A stretch of 64,000 nt of DNA from Nonomuraea basaltis (GCF_005893125.1 NZ_VCJS01000005.1:86415-150414), one strand, 5' to 3'. Counted from the stretch's first letter, positions 7,987 through 17,552 are shown. Notes: generated from the sequence alone by a model not told the origin. Translations and numbers: made by a program.

Positions 7987-10900
7987 ATGGCGGCCGAGGT
8001 CGGCTCTGCGTACGTCACGATCCTTCCCAGCGCCCGCGGTTTCCGCCGGGCGTTGGAGAAGGAGCTCGACACCCCTCTCCGGGACTCGGGGCAGGACGCG
8101 GGCAAGACGCTCGGCGACGCCATCGCTTCCGAGGGGAGCCCCGCTGGCGAGAAGTTCGGCAAGAACTTCGCCAAGTCACTGATCCCCAGCCTGTCCGGCG
8201 CTACCGACGTGGTCGGCCGGTTCGGCGTCAGCATGACCGCGGCACTGCTGCCGAGCCTCGGCCAGGTCACTGCCGGCATCGCCAAAATCGGGGCCGGCGC
8301 CGGGGCGTTCGCAACCCTTGCGGCGGGAGCAGGAGCAGCGGCGGTCCAGGTGGGCGCTTTGGCTGCTGCCTTGGCCCCGGCTGCGGGTGCTTTGGCGGCT
8401 CTACCGGGTGCTGCGCTGCTCGGCGCCGCCGGCATGGGCACGCTCAAGCTCGCTCTCCAGGGCGTCAGCGAGGGGTTCGCTGCTGCTCTATCGGGCGACT
8501 ACCTCAAGTTCATCGCAAAGACCAAGGACCTCTCCCGGAACGCACAGCTCGTCTCCTACGAGTTGTTCCAGATGGCGGGCGCCTTTCAGGGCATCCAGAA
8601 CGCCGCCCAGAACAGCTTCTTCGCGCCGTTCATCGGCCAGATGGAGTCGCTTCGGCCACTGCTGAACGCGCTGCGAGAAGGCGTTCGCGGCGCAGCAGGA
8701 GCGTTCGGCGAAGCCGCGTTCGAGGTCTTGCGGTTCGCCCGGTCAACGGACTCCATTTTCGCGGTCGAAGAGGTCTTCCGGATCCTCAAGAAGTCCGTGG
8801 AAGAGGTCACCCCGGCGATCCGGCCGCTCCTCGACGGGTTCCGCGACCTCGGGGTGCTCGGATCCTCGTTCCTGGGCAGCTTCGCCCCCGGGATCGCCGA
8901 CGCCGCAGCCAAGTTCGGCAACTTCCTGTCGCATGCAGTGGCGACCGGCCAGGCGCTGCAGTGGATGGAAGGCGCCGTCGTCGTCTTCCGGCAACTCGGC
9001 GCGATCATCGCCGACGTCGGCGGCATCATCCGTGGCGTCTTCGGTGCGCTGGAGACCGCGGGCACAGGGGCACTCGGTGTTCTTGGGCAGCTCGTGGACG
9101 CGGCCAACGCCTGGGTGAACTCTGCCCGCGGCCAGGAAGCCCTGATCTCGGTCTTCCGATCGCTGGCTCAGGCCGGCCAGGCGCTCGTCCCCGTCATCAC
9201 TGCGATCGCCACGGGGATCGGCCAACTGGCGCCGTTCGTGGCTGATCTGGCGACTGCGTTCGGGCCGGTCCTGACCGGCGCGGTCCAGGCGGTCGTGCCC
9301 GCTCTGGCGGCGCTCGCCCCGGGGATTATCGCGGTCATCAACGGCCTCGGTGGGGCCGTGCAGGCGCTGGGCCCTGCCCTGTTGCCGCTCGGGCAGACCA
9401 TCTCGGGGCTGTTCCAGGTCGTCGCGCCTGTGTTCACTCAGATCGGGCAGGCTGTTGCTGCGCTTCTGCCCGGCGTCCAGGCGCTCGTGGCTGCGGTCGG
9501 GCAGACCATCTCCGCCCTGGGGCCTGCGTTGGGGCCGCTCGCCGCCGCGTTCTCCGCCCTCGTGGCCGCCGTGTCGCCGCTCCTGCCGGTGCTGGGACAG
9601 GTGATCGCCGTACTCGCCGGTGCACTGTCGCAGCACATCCAAAACCTGGTGCCGTTGCTGGGGCCGCTCGTGGCCGTCGTCGGGCAGTTGGTGACCGCGC
9701 TCGGCTCCGGCCTGGCGACCACTATCACGACGCTGTCGCCCCTCTTCGGGCCGGTGGTGCAAGCCGTCACACAGTTGCTCGCCTCGTTCGCGCCGCTCAT
9801 CTCGCAGGTGCTGCAGCTCGTCGCCGCGTTCGCGTCGGCTCTGCTGCCCGCGGTCGCTCAGCTTGTGCCCGTGATCGGCGGCGCGATCGTGGGCGCCCTC
9901 GGACAGCTCCTGACCGCTGTGCAGCCGCTCATCCCGGTGTTCGGCCAGATCGTCGGCATCCTGGGCGGAGCCCTGGCCACGGCGATCAACGCGTTGGCGC
10001 CGCTGATCGCGCCGATCATTGCCGGGTTCGGGCAGCTCGTGGCTGCGGTTGGCCCGTTGCTCAACCAGGTCGTTCAGCTCGCGGCGTCGCTTCTTTCGGC
10101 GCTGCTGCCTGCGCTCGCCCCGCTGATCCCGATCGTGGTCCAGATCGTCTCGGTGCTCGGCGGCGCGTTCGTCCAAGCGATCTCAACGGTCGTGCAGGCT
10201 GCGACGCCGCTCATCACCGTGCTGGGGCAGGCGCTGCAGGCCATCGGCGGCGCACTCCTGACTGCGGTCCAGTCGATCACTCCGTATATCGCCCAGTTCG
10301 GTCAGGCGATAGCCGGGCTCGCGCCGATCCTCGGCCAGATAGTGGCAGCGGCGCTGCCGGTGATGGTGCAGCTCTTCCAGACTGCGGCGCCCATCATCGG
10401 CCAGTTGGTGACCGCGTTCGGCACGCTGCTGCAGGCTCTCGCGCCGCTGCTGCCCATCGTGGTCCAGATCGCCGGCGTGATCGGCCAGACCCTGCTGTCG
10501 GTCATCTCCAGTCTGCTCCAGGCGGTCACACCGCTGCTGGGGCCGCTCGGCGAGCTGGCGGTGACGATCGGGCAGGTCCTACTGAAGGCGGTGCAGGCGG
10601 TAGCGCCGTTCGTGGTCGCCTTGGCGAAGTCGATCGCCCAGCTTGTGCCGGTGTTCGTGCCGCTGATCGAACTTGCGTCGCAGATCGCGGCGCAACTCGG
10701 CGGGATCCTCGTGCAAGCCATCACGATCCTGGTGCAGGCGCTGACGCCGGTCCTGCCGATCATCGTGGAACTGGTGTCGCAGATCGGCACGGCCCTCGTG
10801 ACAGCGCTGCAAGCGGTCGCGCCGGCGTTCCTGGCGATCGTCCAGGCCGTGGTCGGGCTGCTGCCGTCGCTCACCCCGTTGATCGGGCTGGTGGCTCAGC

Positions 10901-12372
10901 TGCTGCAGGCGATCGTCCCGTTGGTCGTCCAGTTCCTGCCGATCTTTGTGCAGCTGATTCAGACGCTCGCTCCGGTCATCGCCGCCGTGGCCGGCGTGGT
11001 GGGTCAGCTCTTGGCGGCGCTCCTGCCGGTGGCGGCCATCCTGATCGACCTCGCGTTGAAGATCCTCACCCCGTTGATCGGGATCGTCCTGCAGGTCGTT
11101 CAGGCGCTGATGCCGCTCATCCAGGCGGTGCTGCCGGTCCTGGTGACGCTGGTGCAGGCGATCGCGCCGATCCTCGGGCTCGTCGCCAACGTGTTCGGGC
11201 AGATCTTGCAGGCGGTCTCGCCGCTGATCGACGTGCTGCTGCAGCTCGTGATGGCGGTGTTGTCGCCGCTCCTTCCGCTGATCGAGGCGATCGCGCCGAT
11301 CCTCACCTCGCTGATCGGCATCTTCGCCCAGCTGGTGACCGCGGTCATGCCTCTGATCGAGATCCTGCTGAACTTGATCGTGTCGGTGCTCACGCCGCTG
11401 ATCGAGATCATCGCGACGGTCATCTCGTGGCTCGTCGACAAACTCGCGGTCGCCATCGAATGGGTGGCCGGCATCATCGAAGTCGCGATCACGGCGATCG
11501 CCGACGTCTTCCAGTGGCTGTATGACCTGCTGGTCGGCAACAGCATCATCCCCGACCTGATCCAAGGCATCAGGGATTGGTTCCAGAAGGGCGTCGACTG
11601 GGTCAAGGGAATCATCGCTTGGTTCGGCGAGTTGCCGGGCATGATCGGCGCCTGGCTGGGCCAGGTCGTGACCTGGGTCCAGACCAAATGGGCTTTGATC
11701 AGGGAATACATCGCCGACAAGATCAACGACATTCGGGAGACGATCTCCCGCATCCTGGCCCAGATCGGCGAGCGCTGGAACACCTTCTGGGACACCGTCC
11801 GCACCTTCGTCTCCGGCAAGTTCAACGAGATCAAGACAGCGATCAGCGGAAAGATCGACGAGGTTCTCCAGTTCTTCAGAGACCTGCCTGGTCGAATCGG
11901 CGCCGCGCTCGGCAACCTGGGCTCGACTCTCTATAACGCCGGACGCGACTTGATCGTGGGCCTGTGGAACGGCCTCGTGTCCATGTGGGAGTGGTTCAAG
12001 ACCGCGATCTACAACTTCTTCGCGGGGATCATGCCGCAGTGGGTGAAGGACGCTCTCGGCATCGCGAGCCCCAGCAAGGTGTTCATGGCGATGGGCCGGG
12101 AGCTGCCCGCGGGCATGGCACTCGGCATCGAGAAGGCGTCCGGGCTGGTCGAGAATGCCGTCGCTGGGCTCGCGGGTACAGCGTCGATCGCCGCGACAAC
12201 CGATGTGTCCGTCGCTTCGCCCAACGCTGGCGGCATCACCGTGGCGGGTGACCTGGTGCTGCCGGTGGACGGGCTGATCCTCGATCTGCGCAAGCCGGAC
12301 CAGGCCGTCCGCCAGTTCCTGGAGCAGGTCCGTGAGGGCCTGCGCGGTCTGGAGAAGGAGGCGTTTGCGTGA
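7987..12372 (+). CDS. Tape measure protein
   Basis: A 1461-residue protein, the longest in the phage block, in the expected position after the chaperones. Residues 1-60 are an amphipathic start (AAEVGSAYVTILPSARGF) common to actinophage tape measures. From about residue 380 to 1150 it is one long run of hydrophobic helices broken by prolines, in loosely repeated units. The last 250 residues are more polar, with SPSKVFMAMGRELPAG, a common tape-measure ending. At about 0.15 nm per residue the tail would be near 220 nm, so a siphovirus with a long tail is predicted. No lytic domain was recognised. The last bases overlap the next start (GTGA). Confidence 0.9.
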   Translation: MAAEVGSAYVTILPSARGFRRALEKELDTPLRDSGQDAGKTLGDAIASEGSPAGEKFGKNFAKSLIPSLSGATDVVGRFGVSMTAALLPSLGQVTAGIAKIGAGAGAFATLAAGAGAAAVQVGALAAALAPAAGALAALPGAALLGAAGMGTLKLALQGVSEGFAAALSGDYLKFIAKTKDLSRNAQLVSYELFQMAGAFQGIQNAAQNSFFAPFIGQMESLRPLLNALREGVRGAAGAFGEAAFEVLRFARSTDSIFAVEEVFRILKKSVEEVTPAIRPLLDGFRDLGVLGSSFLGSFAPGIADAAAKFGNFLSHAVATGQALQWMEGAVVVFRQLGAIIADVGGIIRGVFGALETAGTGALGVLGQLVDAANAWVNSARGQEALISVFRSLAQAGQALVPVITAIATGIGQLAPFVADLATAFGPVLTGAVQAVVPALAALAPGIIAVINGLGGAVQALGPALLPLGQTISGLFQVVAPVFTQIGQAVAALLPGVQALVAAVGQTISALGPALGPLAAAFSALVAAVSPLLPVLGQVIAVLAGALSQHIQNLVPLLGPLVAVVGQLVTALGSGLATTITTLSPLFGPVVQAVTQLLASFAPLISQVLQLVAAFASALLPAVAQLVPVIGGAIVGALGQLLTAVQPLIPVFGQIVGILGGALATAINALAPLIAPIIAGFGQLVAAVGPLLNQVVQLAASLLSALLPALAPLIPIVVQIVSVLGGAFVQAISTVVQAATPLITVLGQALQAIGGALLTAVQSITPYIAQFGQAIAGLAPILGQIVAAALPVMVQLFQTAAPIIGQLVTAFGTLLQALAPLLPIVVQIAGVIGQTLLSVISSLLQAVTPLLGPLGELAVTIGQVLLKAVQAVAPFVVALAKSIAQLVPVFVPLIELASQIAAQLGGILVQAITILVQALTPVLPIIVELVSQIGTALVTALQAVAPAFLAIVQAVVGLLPSLTPLIGLVAQLLQAIVPLVVQFLPIFVQLIQTLAPVIAAVAGVVGQLLAALLPVAAILIDLALKILTPLIGIVLQVVQALMPLIQAVLPVLVTLVQAIAPILGLVANVFGQILQAVSPLIDVLLQLVMAVLSPLLPLIEAIAPILTSLIGIFAQLVTAVMPLIEILLNLIVSVLTPLIEIIATVISWLVDKLAVAIEWVAGIIEVAITAIADVFQWLYDLLVGNSIIPDLIQGIRDWFQKGVDWVKGIIAWFGELPGMIGAWLGQVVTWVQTKWALIREYIADKINDIRETISRILAQIGERWNTFWDTVRTFVSGKFNEIKTAISGKIDEVLQFFRDLPGRIGAALGNLGSTLYNAGRDLIVGLWNGLVSMWEWFKTAIYNFFAGIMPQWVKDALGIASPSKVFMAMGRELPAGMALGIEKASGLVENAVAGLAGTASIAATTDVSVASPNAGGITVAGDLVLPVDGLILDLRKPDQAVRQFLEQVREGLRGLEKEAFA

Positions 12373-13547
12373 GCGATCTGACCATCGGCCGGTACGTCGT
12401 CCGGGAAACGTGGTCCGTCTCCGAGACCGGCGCCGGCGTGCTGCAGGTGGCTGGCCGTGAGGTGATGCCTCCGCTGACCCGCGCCGATGTGGTGTACCGG
12501 TATGAGAGCGCGCTCGGCTCACAAAGGCTGCTGGTACCGGTCGTGTGGGAGGACAAGCCCGAGAGAAGCGGCTACTACACGGTGACGTCAGCATCCGGCG
12601 ACATCATGGACCGGGCCGCCGAGGGCGTGGTGGTCGCCGAGTGGAAGCTCTCGCTCGCCAGGCACGGCAGCGACACGGACGTCGACCTGGAGTCCAGGCT
12701 TACGGGTGCGGTGCGCGCCAACGACTTCTCGCTGACGGGTGAGCGCTGGCATGCGCCGCCCATCGGCCACCACAGCTACTACACCGGCTCGACGATCCCC
12801 TCGACGATGACCCGCACGGGATCGGACGGGGCGGTGACCGTCTACCGCGGGGTTCCCGCTAACGTGTCCCCGCGGTGGGGCTGCGCAGTCGATGACTACC
12901 TCCGTGGCTGCGTGCGGATTCTGTCGGTCGGCTATGAGCGGGTCGGGGTTGGCCAGGCTGTGGACGCCGACGATTGGGAGCTGTCCAACACGCTAGTCCG
13001 GGTGCGTCCGCTGCTGTCCGGTGGCACGCTGGAGATCGCCGCCTACACGGGCGGTGCCTGGCGTACCAAGGCGTGGTGGGCGGATATTGGCGGGGTGCAG
13101 ATCGCCCGGTTCGAGGCGGCGACGATCCTCCGCAACGACCCCGAGATGTGCGTCCTACGCCTCACAGAGCACCGTGCGACCGTTGGGCGGGCGGTGCTGG
13201 ATTTGACGCTCAGACGCGGATCCAGGGTCGTCGAGGGCTACCTGCAGAGAGGCGACTCCGGGACGCTCAGCGTCTACCTGGCCAGCGCCGAGACGATGAC
13301 CGACAGCACCTCGTACGTGGTGAAGACCACCAACGACGCCGACGGCAACAGGGCGATAGCGGGCTCGGCACGAAACTTTGACCCACACGCGTCGGGCGGG
13401 ATCACCAAGACCGCGAGCACTGCACTGGACTTCTTCGTCGGCGTGGTCGCGGGAGGCGGCTCAGCGGTGTCGGGGGACCAGGCAACCAACATCAGGGACC
13501 AGTACATTGGCGCACTCCCCGAGGCGGTCGTCGCCGTGCGGCGCTAG
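12369..13547 (+). CDS. Minor tail protein, distal-tail type
   Basis: A 392-residue beta-rich protein starting at GTG 12369, overlapping the tape measure stop. The position right after the tape measure is that of the distal tail protein, which forms the platform for the tip complex. It has a repeated-strand N-terminal part, then a jelly-roll-like centre with several Trp residues (GGAWRTKAWWADIGG). No enzymatic motif was seen. It converges with the leftward HTH gene, whose stop overlaps its last four bases. Confidence 0.7.
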   Translation: MSDLTIGRYVVRETWSVSETGAGVLQVAGREVMPPLTRADVVYRYESALGSQRLLVPVVWEDKPERSGYYTVTSASGDIMDRAAEGVVVAEWKLSLARHGSDTDVDLESRLTGAVRANDFSLTGERWHAPPIGHHSYYTGSTIPSTMTRTGSDGAVTVYRGVPANVSPRWGCAVDDYLRGCVRILSVGYERVGVGQAVDADDWELSNTLVRVRPLLSGGTLEIAAYTGGAWRTKAWWADIGGVQIARFEAATILRNDPEMCVLRLTEHRATVGRAVLDLTLRRGSRVVEGYLQRGDSGTLSVYLASAETMTDSTSYVVKTTNDADGNRAIAGSARNFDPHASGGITKTASTALDFFVGVVAGGGSAVSGDQATNIRDQYIGALPEAVVAVRR

Positions 13548-14038
13548 CTCGCGAGCTTCTTGCCTCGGACGTTGCGGATGACGGTTGCCACAGCTTGAAC
13601 GTCACCCTCCTCGTTGGTCAGATGGGGGTTGGCTTCCATGATCTGTCCGGCGAGTTCCTTCAGGGCTGCGTCGTCCACGTTGTAGGTGGCGGCGATGTGC
13701 CGTAGAGCGCGGACTTCGTGATGCCATTCGGTCGTGTCGTGCGGGTGTTCTCTGTGAGAGGCATCCCGGGCTGCGCGGTACTCCTCGCGGGCCCTCTCGA
13801 TGGGGAGAGGGCCGCCCCCCGCTCCGCGTCCGGGGAGCGCGAGCTTCCACGCCTTCCAGTCGGTCGGGTTGTCCCATCCGGGGGTGCCGCCGTCGTCGGG
13901 GTCGCCGATCCAGACAGTCGGCTCGGGGCAGGGGTGGTTGGTTCCGGCGTAGCGGGTGCGCCACTTGGAGACGGTGGCGGCGGAGACGCCGAAGAGTCCA
14001 CTGATGTCCTTCATGCTCAGGTGCCGCTTCGCTTCCAT
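13544..14038 (-). CDS. HTH DNA-binding protein inside the tail module
   Basis: A 164-residue protein on the strand opposite to the surrounding tail genes. Residues 8-30 are a clear helix-turn-helix (MKDISGLFGVSAATVSKWR). The middle is Trp/Gly/Pro-rich (TVWIGDPDDGGTPGWDNP) and the C-terminal half is helical and charged. The ATG has GGAGGATCCCC upstream. Two 19-bp palindromes lie 19 and 60 bases before the start, between it and the rightward fibre gene, so it may control itself and perhaps the tail-tip genes. Opposite orientation and its own control region make it a typical inserted accessory gene (moron). Target and role are unknown. Confidence 0.7.
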   Translation of the reverse strand: MEAKRHLSMKDISGLFGVSAATVSKWRTRYAGTNHPCPEPTVWIGDPDDGGTPGWDNPTDWKAWKLALPGRGAGGGPLPIERAREEYRAARDASHREHPHDTTEWHHEVRALRHIAATYNVDDAALKELAGQIMEANPHLTNEEGDVQAVATVIRNVRGKKLAS

Positions 14039-14056
14039 GGGGATCCTCCGGAGTCG

Positions 14057-14116
14057 TTGTCGAGCTTCTAGACAAAGATTAGACCATCACAGAAACCTTG
14101 TCTATATCTTCGACAA
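14057..14116. promoter_or_regulatory. Two 19-bp palindromic operators, inverted copies
   Basis: Site 1 (14057-14075) is TTGTCGAGCTTCTAGACAA; site 2 (14098-14116), on the other strand, is TTGTCGAAGATATAGACAA. They share TTGTCGA-N3-T-N-TAGACAA and are 41 bp apart, about four helical turns. They occupy the gap between the leftward HTH gene and the rightward fibre gene. I infer that they bind the HTH protein. Confidence 0.65.
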
Positions 14117-14139
14117 AGACATCGGGGGGGTGGTGGCAG

Positions 14140-17100
14140 ATGACGGTCAACGAGCAACTCATGGGGCTCGGTTCCTGGGGCATCACCCTGCGCGAGGAGA
14201 CCCCGCGCGAGGTCCTCGACCGGCTCGGCTACTTCGGCCACGTCGCCATCGTCCCGGGCAGGGTGAACCCGGCCGAGTACAACGACACCCTGTTGACGAT
14301 GGCCAGGTACGTCGGCGTGCTGACGAAGCGGGACTTCGACGACGATAAGCGCATCAGCGGCCAGGGCATGGCGCTGTGGCTCGGCGACTCGGACGACAAG
14401 GGCGAAGTGTTCGAGAGCCCCGTCTCGATCGTGGGGCAGACGTTCGCGACCACCATCACCACTCTCATGTCCGGCTCCACGGCCGTGGTGGTGGGCACCC
14501 TGTACTCGGTGGCCGGGAACTACTCAGGGACGCACGTGTGGCAGTCCCGGGGCAAGGCGATCGACTACGTGTGCCAGACGATGGGCGCCGAGTGGCGGGT
14601 CAACGGCAACGCCGCCTTGGACGCCGGGCCGATCGCGAACCTGTACGTCACCAGCCCGACGTGTGTGGTGGTGCGGAAGGATGCGGGCAAGGACCTGACG
14701 TTGACCGGCATCACCGGCGACATGCAGTTGAGCAGGGATGTGGAGGACTTCACAACCCGCGTGGTGCTGCTGGCCGAGGGCGAGGGCGAGTCCACCGCTA
14801 CGGGGTCGGCGAACATCGCGAGCAACCCCTACCTAGACATTCGCGGGAATCCAGTGAAGCGAGTGCGGCTCGTCTCGGAGTCGTCGACTTCGACGGGGAA
14901 CGCGCAGGTTAGGGCGCAACTTCAGCTCAACCGGTTCACGGGTACTCGGAATGCGCTCGGCTTGTCGGCGGATGTCTACGAGGTCCGCGGCTCGTTCCAG
15001 TGCGGTGACTACGTGTGGGTGTATGACCCGGACAGCGGGTTGTACGACACGACCCAGGAGATCACATTCCGGGGTCAGCGCATCAACCCGACCAAGCTCC
15101 GGGTTGTGGGCGCGTCGTGGCCGGTCACAGACCAGATGACGGTCGCGTACCGGCACCAGGACGGGACGTGGATCGACCTCACCGACTACGTGAATTCGGA
15201 GACGGGCTCGACGAAGCTGACCGTGGGGGAGCTGAACCGCAGCCTCACGAACGCGGGGACCGAGCCGGTCGGGCCGCGACCGATCCCGGACACGACGATC
15301 CCGGGTGTCGTGAGCTGGGATCTCCCGTTCACCACGGGCGTCTACCTCGACGGGTTGGGGAACACGCGGGCGCGGATCCTTGCGTCGTGGCTGCTGCCGT
15401 TGAACGCCGACGGGTCCACGATCCTGGATGGTTCGCACTACGAGATCAGATACGGGATCAGCCCCGCCACGGACTGGCAGACCGAGTTCGCGCCATGGGG
15501 CAGCTTCCAGGCGAACATCCTGGACTTGTCGCCGGGCGTGGACTACGACTTCCAAATCAGGGCCGTTGATCTCTCCGCCAATCAGGGCGCCTGGTCGGCG
15601 ACGGAGACTGCGACTGCGAACCCGGACACGATCGCGCCCAGCACCCCGGCACCGCCCACGGTGGCGGGCAGCCGGTTGGCGATCCAGGTCACGCACACGC
15701 TCGGCAAGGCCTCCGGCGGAACCTACAACCTCGAACTCGACCTCGACCATCTTGAGGTGCACGTCGGCTCGGTCGGGAGCTTCACGCCGGACAGCACCAC
15801 GCTCAAGGGCGAGGTGCTCGCCAACTCGGGCATGATCCGCGCGCTGATTCCTGCGGTGGGTACGGTCGACGTGGAGGAGACGACGACCCGGCACGTCAAG
15901 GTGATCGCCGTGGACGAGGCGGGCAACAAGAGCAGCCCGTCTACAGCAGCGACCGCGACGGCATTGCTGATCGACAACGCGCACATCAGCGATCTGACTG
16001 TCACCAAGGTCACGGCCGGGACGGTTAGCGCGAACTGGCTGCTCGGCGCGTCGATCAGGACAGCGTCCAGCGGGCAGCGGGTGGAGCTCAACGCAACCGG
16101 CCTGCACGGTTTCAACGGTGCCGGGACGGAGCTGGTGACTCTGTCGAACACCGGCTCATTCACGCTGCGGAGCGCGTCCAGTGGCGCTCGTATCAACCTG
16201 GACGGCACGGGCTTCCGGGTGTTCAACTCAAGCGCGGTTGAGACAGTAAGTCTTCTCGCAACCGGATCGTTTGTAATAAAATCTGCTTCTTCCGGGGCAA
16301 GAATAGAACTTGACACTACTGGGTTTGCCGCTTTTAACTCAAGCGGCACACAAACAGTAGACATCGATGCAGCGACTGGCGATGTTACGATAACTGGTAT
16401 TTTCCGTTCAGGGCTGACAGGGAAAAGAATCGAAGTCATCACAACGTCAGGTGATCCATTCATCAAGTTTTATGGAAGTTCGTCGGGTACCGACTTCGCC
16501 TACATGGCTTATGCTCAATCCATTGTCAATGCAAATCATCCCGCTGTCGTCATGGGCTCATCGACTGGGCTATCTAATCCCGGCGCTGTTATTGTTGATA
16601 GCGGAAAAGTTCACGCGATTATTAATCCAGGGGTGAGCGGGTCAGAGGCTGGATTGATTGCATTGACGGGCTATGCAGAACTCAGGACGCCGACTTCAAC
16701 AATTCAGGTTGGAGATCCAAATATATTTCTTAATGCTCCTAACGGAAATGTTAGAGTTGTCTCGTCAACTGGTTTTGAGGTCAATGGCGTAACGAAGAAC
16801 TTTATTATTGATCACCCGGCAGAAGGGGATCGTTATCTTATTCACGGTTGCACAGAGTCTCCGCACAACGGCGTCGAGTACTGGGGCACCGCCACCCTCG
16901 ACGACCTCGGCGTGGCCGAGGTGGAACTGCCGCGATACTTTGAGGCGCTCACCGCTTATGAAGGCCGCGCCGTCCTGCTCACCGGTATTGGTGAGCACCT
17001 GCTGCTGGCGTCCGCCACGTACCCGAAGGATGGCCGGTTCTGCGTGCACGGTGTCGCTGGCCAGCGGGTCGCCTGGCTCGTCAAGGCCATCCGCAAGGAT

Positions 17101-17199
17101 GTGCCGCCAGTGCTGGTCGAACCGCGCCGCGATGAGGTGATCGTGCGCGGTGACGGACCTTACCGCTACTACACGATCAAGGAAGCCGCGCATGACTGA
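14140..17199 (+). CDS. Tail-tip / fibre protein with FN3-like domain
   Basis: A 1019-residue protein starting at ATG 14140 after a GGGGGG stretch. The first 380 residues look like a tail-associated tip protein (NEQLMGLGSWGITLREETPR). A fibronectin-III-like region follows at about residues 390-500 (ILASWLLPLNADGST, then YDFQIRAVDLSANQG) and a second beta domain to about 620. Residues about 640-750 contain three related repeats built on SASSGARI-x-LD-x-TGF. The next roughly 150 residues are encoded by DNA of much lower GC, then the end returns to normal composition. The C-terminal half is the likely receptor-binding part. No depolymerase motif was recognised. Confidence 0.8.
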   Translation: MTVNEQLMGLGSWGITLREETPREVLDRLGYFGHVAIVPGRVNPAEYNDTLLTMARYVGVLTKRDFDDDKRISGQGMALWLGDSDDKGEVFESPVSIVGQTFATTITTLMSGSTAVVVGTLYSVAGNYSGTHVWQSRGKAIDYVCQTMGAEWRVNGNAALDAGPIANLYVTSPTCVVVRKDAGKDLTLTGITGDMQLSRDVEDFTTRVVLLAEGEGESTATGSANIASNPYLDIRGNPVKRVRLVSESSTSTGNAQVRAQLQLNRFTGTRNALGLSADVYEVRGSFQCGDYVWVYDPDSGLYDTTQEITFRGQRINPTKLRVVGASWPVTDQMTVAYRHQDGTWIDLTDYVNSETGSTKLTVGELNRSLTNAGTEPVGPRPIPDTTIPGVVSWDLPFTTGVYLDGLGNTRARILASWLLPLNADGSTILDGSHYEIRYGISPATDWQTEFAPWGSFQANILDLSPGVDYDFQIRAVDLSANQGAWSATETATANPDTIAPSTPAPPTVAGSRLAIQVTHTLGKASGGTYNLELDLDHLEVHVGSVGSFTPDSTTLKGEVLANSGMIRALIPAVGTVDVEETTTRHVKVIAVDEAGNKSSPSTAATATALLIDNAHISDLTVTKVTAGTVSANWLLGASIRTASSGQRVELNATGLHGFNGAGTELVTLSNTGSFTLRSASSGARINLDGTGFRVFNSSAVETVSLLATGSFVIKSASSGARIELDTTGFAAFNSSGTQTVDIDAATGDVTITGIFRSGLTGKRIEVITTSGDPFIKFYGSSSGTDFAYMAYAQSIVNANHPAVVMGSSTGLSNPGAVIVDSGKVHAIINPGVSGSEAGLIALTGYAELRTPTSTIQVGDPNIFLNAPNGNVRVVSSTGFEVNGVTKNFIIDHPAEGDRYLIHGCTESPHNGVEYWGTATLDDLGVAEVELPRYFEALTAYEGRAVLLTGIGEHLLLASATYPKDGRFCVHGVAGQRVAWLVKAIRKDVPPVLVEPRRDEVIVRGDGPYRYYTIKEAAHD
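16240..16860 (+). other. Low-GC segment within the fibre gene
   Basis: Two 60-base blocks counted by hand, 16561-16620 and 16741-16800, give 29 and 26 G+C (about 48% and 43%), far below the surroundings. Codons ending in A or T dominate here (for example GTA ATA AAA and ATT ATT GAT). The frame stays open throughout, so it is a coding segment of foreign composition, probably exchanged for host-range change. Confidence 0.75.
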
Positions 17200-17383
17200 C
17201 CAACCGCTTTCCGTCCCCTTCGAGCCCTACGCCCAAGCCCTCGCAGAGCAGCGCAACCAGGCGCTCGACCAGGTGGCCCAGTTGCAGGCCGTTGTCCACC
17301 AACTCCAGGTGGACAACGAGCGGCTTACGGCTGAGAACAAGAAGCTCCGCGCAGAGAAAGACGGCCCATTCGGCGACTCCTGA
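17192..17383 (+). CDS. Small coiled-coil protein
   Basis: A 63-residue protein starting at ATG 17192, overlapping the fibre stop by 8 bases. Residues 15-57 form a predicted coiled coil with leucine or valine about every seventh residue (LDQVAQLQAVVHQLQV, then NERLTAENKKLRAEK). It could be a fibre-associated trimerisation or assembly factor; the tight overlap with the fibre gene supports a link. I do not recognise a family. Confidence 0.6.
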   Translation: MTDQPLSVPFEPYAQALAEQRNQALDQVAQLQAVVHQLQVDNERLTAENKKLRAEKDGPFGDS

Positions 17384-17387
17384 CCTC

Positions 17388-17552
17388 TCACCGATGCTTG
17401 GTGATTGTGGTCCGCTTGCGGCGCCGGTTCCAGATCCACGGCCAAGCCATCCCCATGGTGAACGTCATCCACATGATGTCGCCGAGCGTCCACGCAGGTT
17501 TCGTCGTCGACCTGCCGACGTTCCGCACCTCTAGCGGCTTGTCCTGTCCCAT
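17388..17552 (-). CDS. Small membrane protein, leftward
   Basis: A 54-residue protein encoded against the late genes. A Shine-Dalgarno GGCAGGAGGC lies 9 bases before ATG 17552, which decides the start over upstream codons. Residues 23-44 form one hydrophobic segment (LGDIMWMTFTMGMAWPWIW), followed by a very basic tail (NRRRKRTTITKHR), so the C-terminus should be cytoplasmic. It resembles short membrane proteins found near lysis genes of actinomycete prophages, but no function is known to me. Confidence 0.6.
   Translation of the reverse strand: MGQDKPLEVRNVGRSTTKPAWTLGDIMWMTFTMGMAWPWIWNRRRKRTTITKHR

Noticed and set aside
8743..12594. Long leftward frames (477 and 671 residues) opposite the tape measure gene
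   Set aside because: Their Asp/Arg/Gln/His repeats mirror the hydrophobic codons of the tape measure. No ribosome site or domain is present.
14057..14116. LexA/SOS boxes before the HTH gene
   Set aside because: The actinobacterial SOS box has GAAC and GTTC arms; these sites have TTGTC and GACAA arms with a 9-base spacer.
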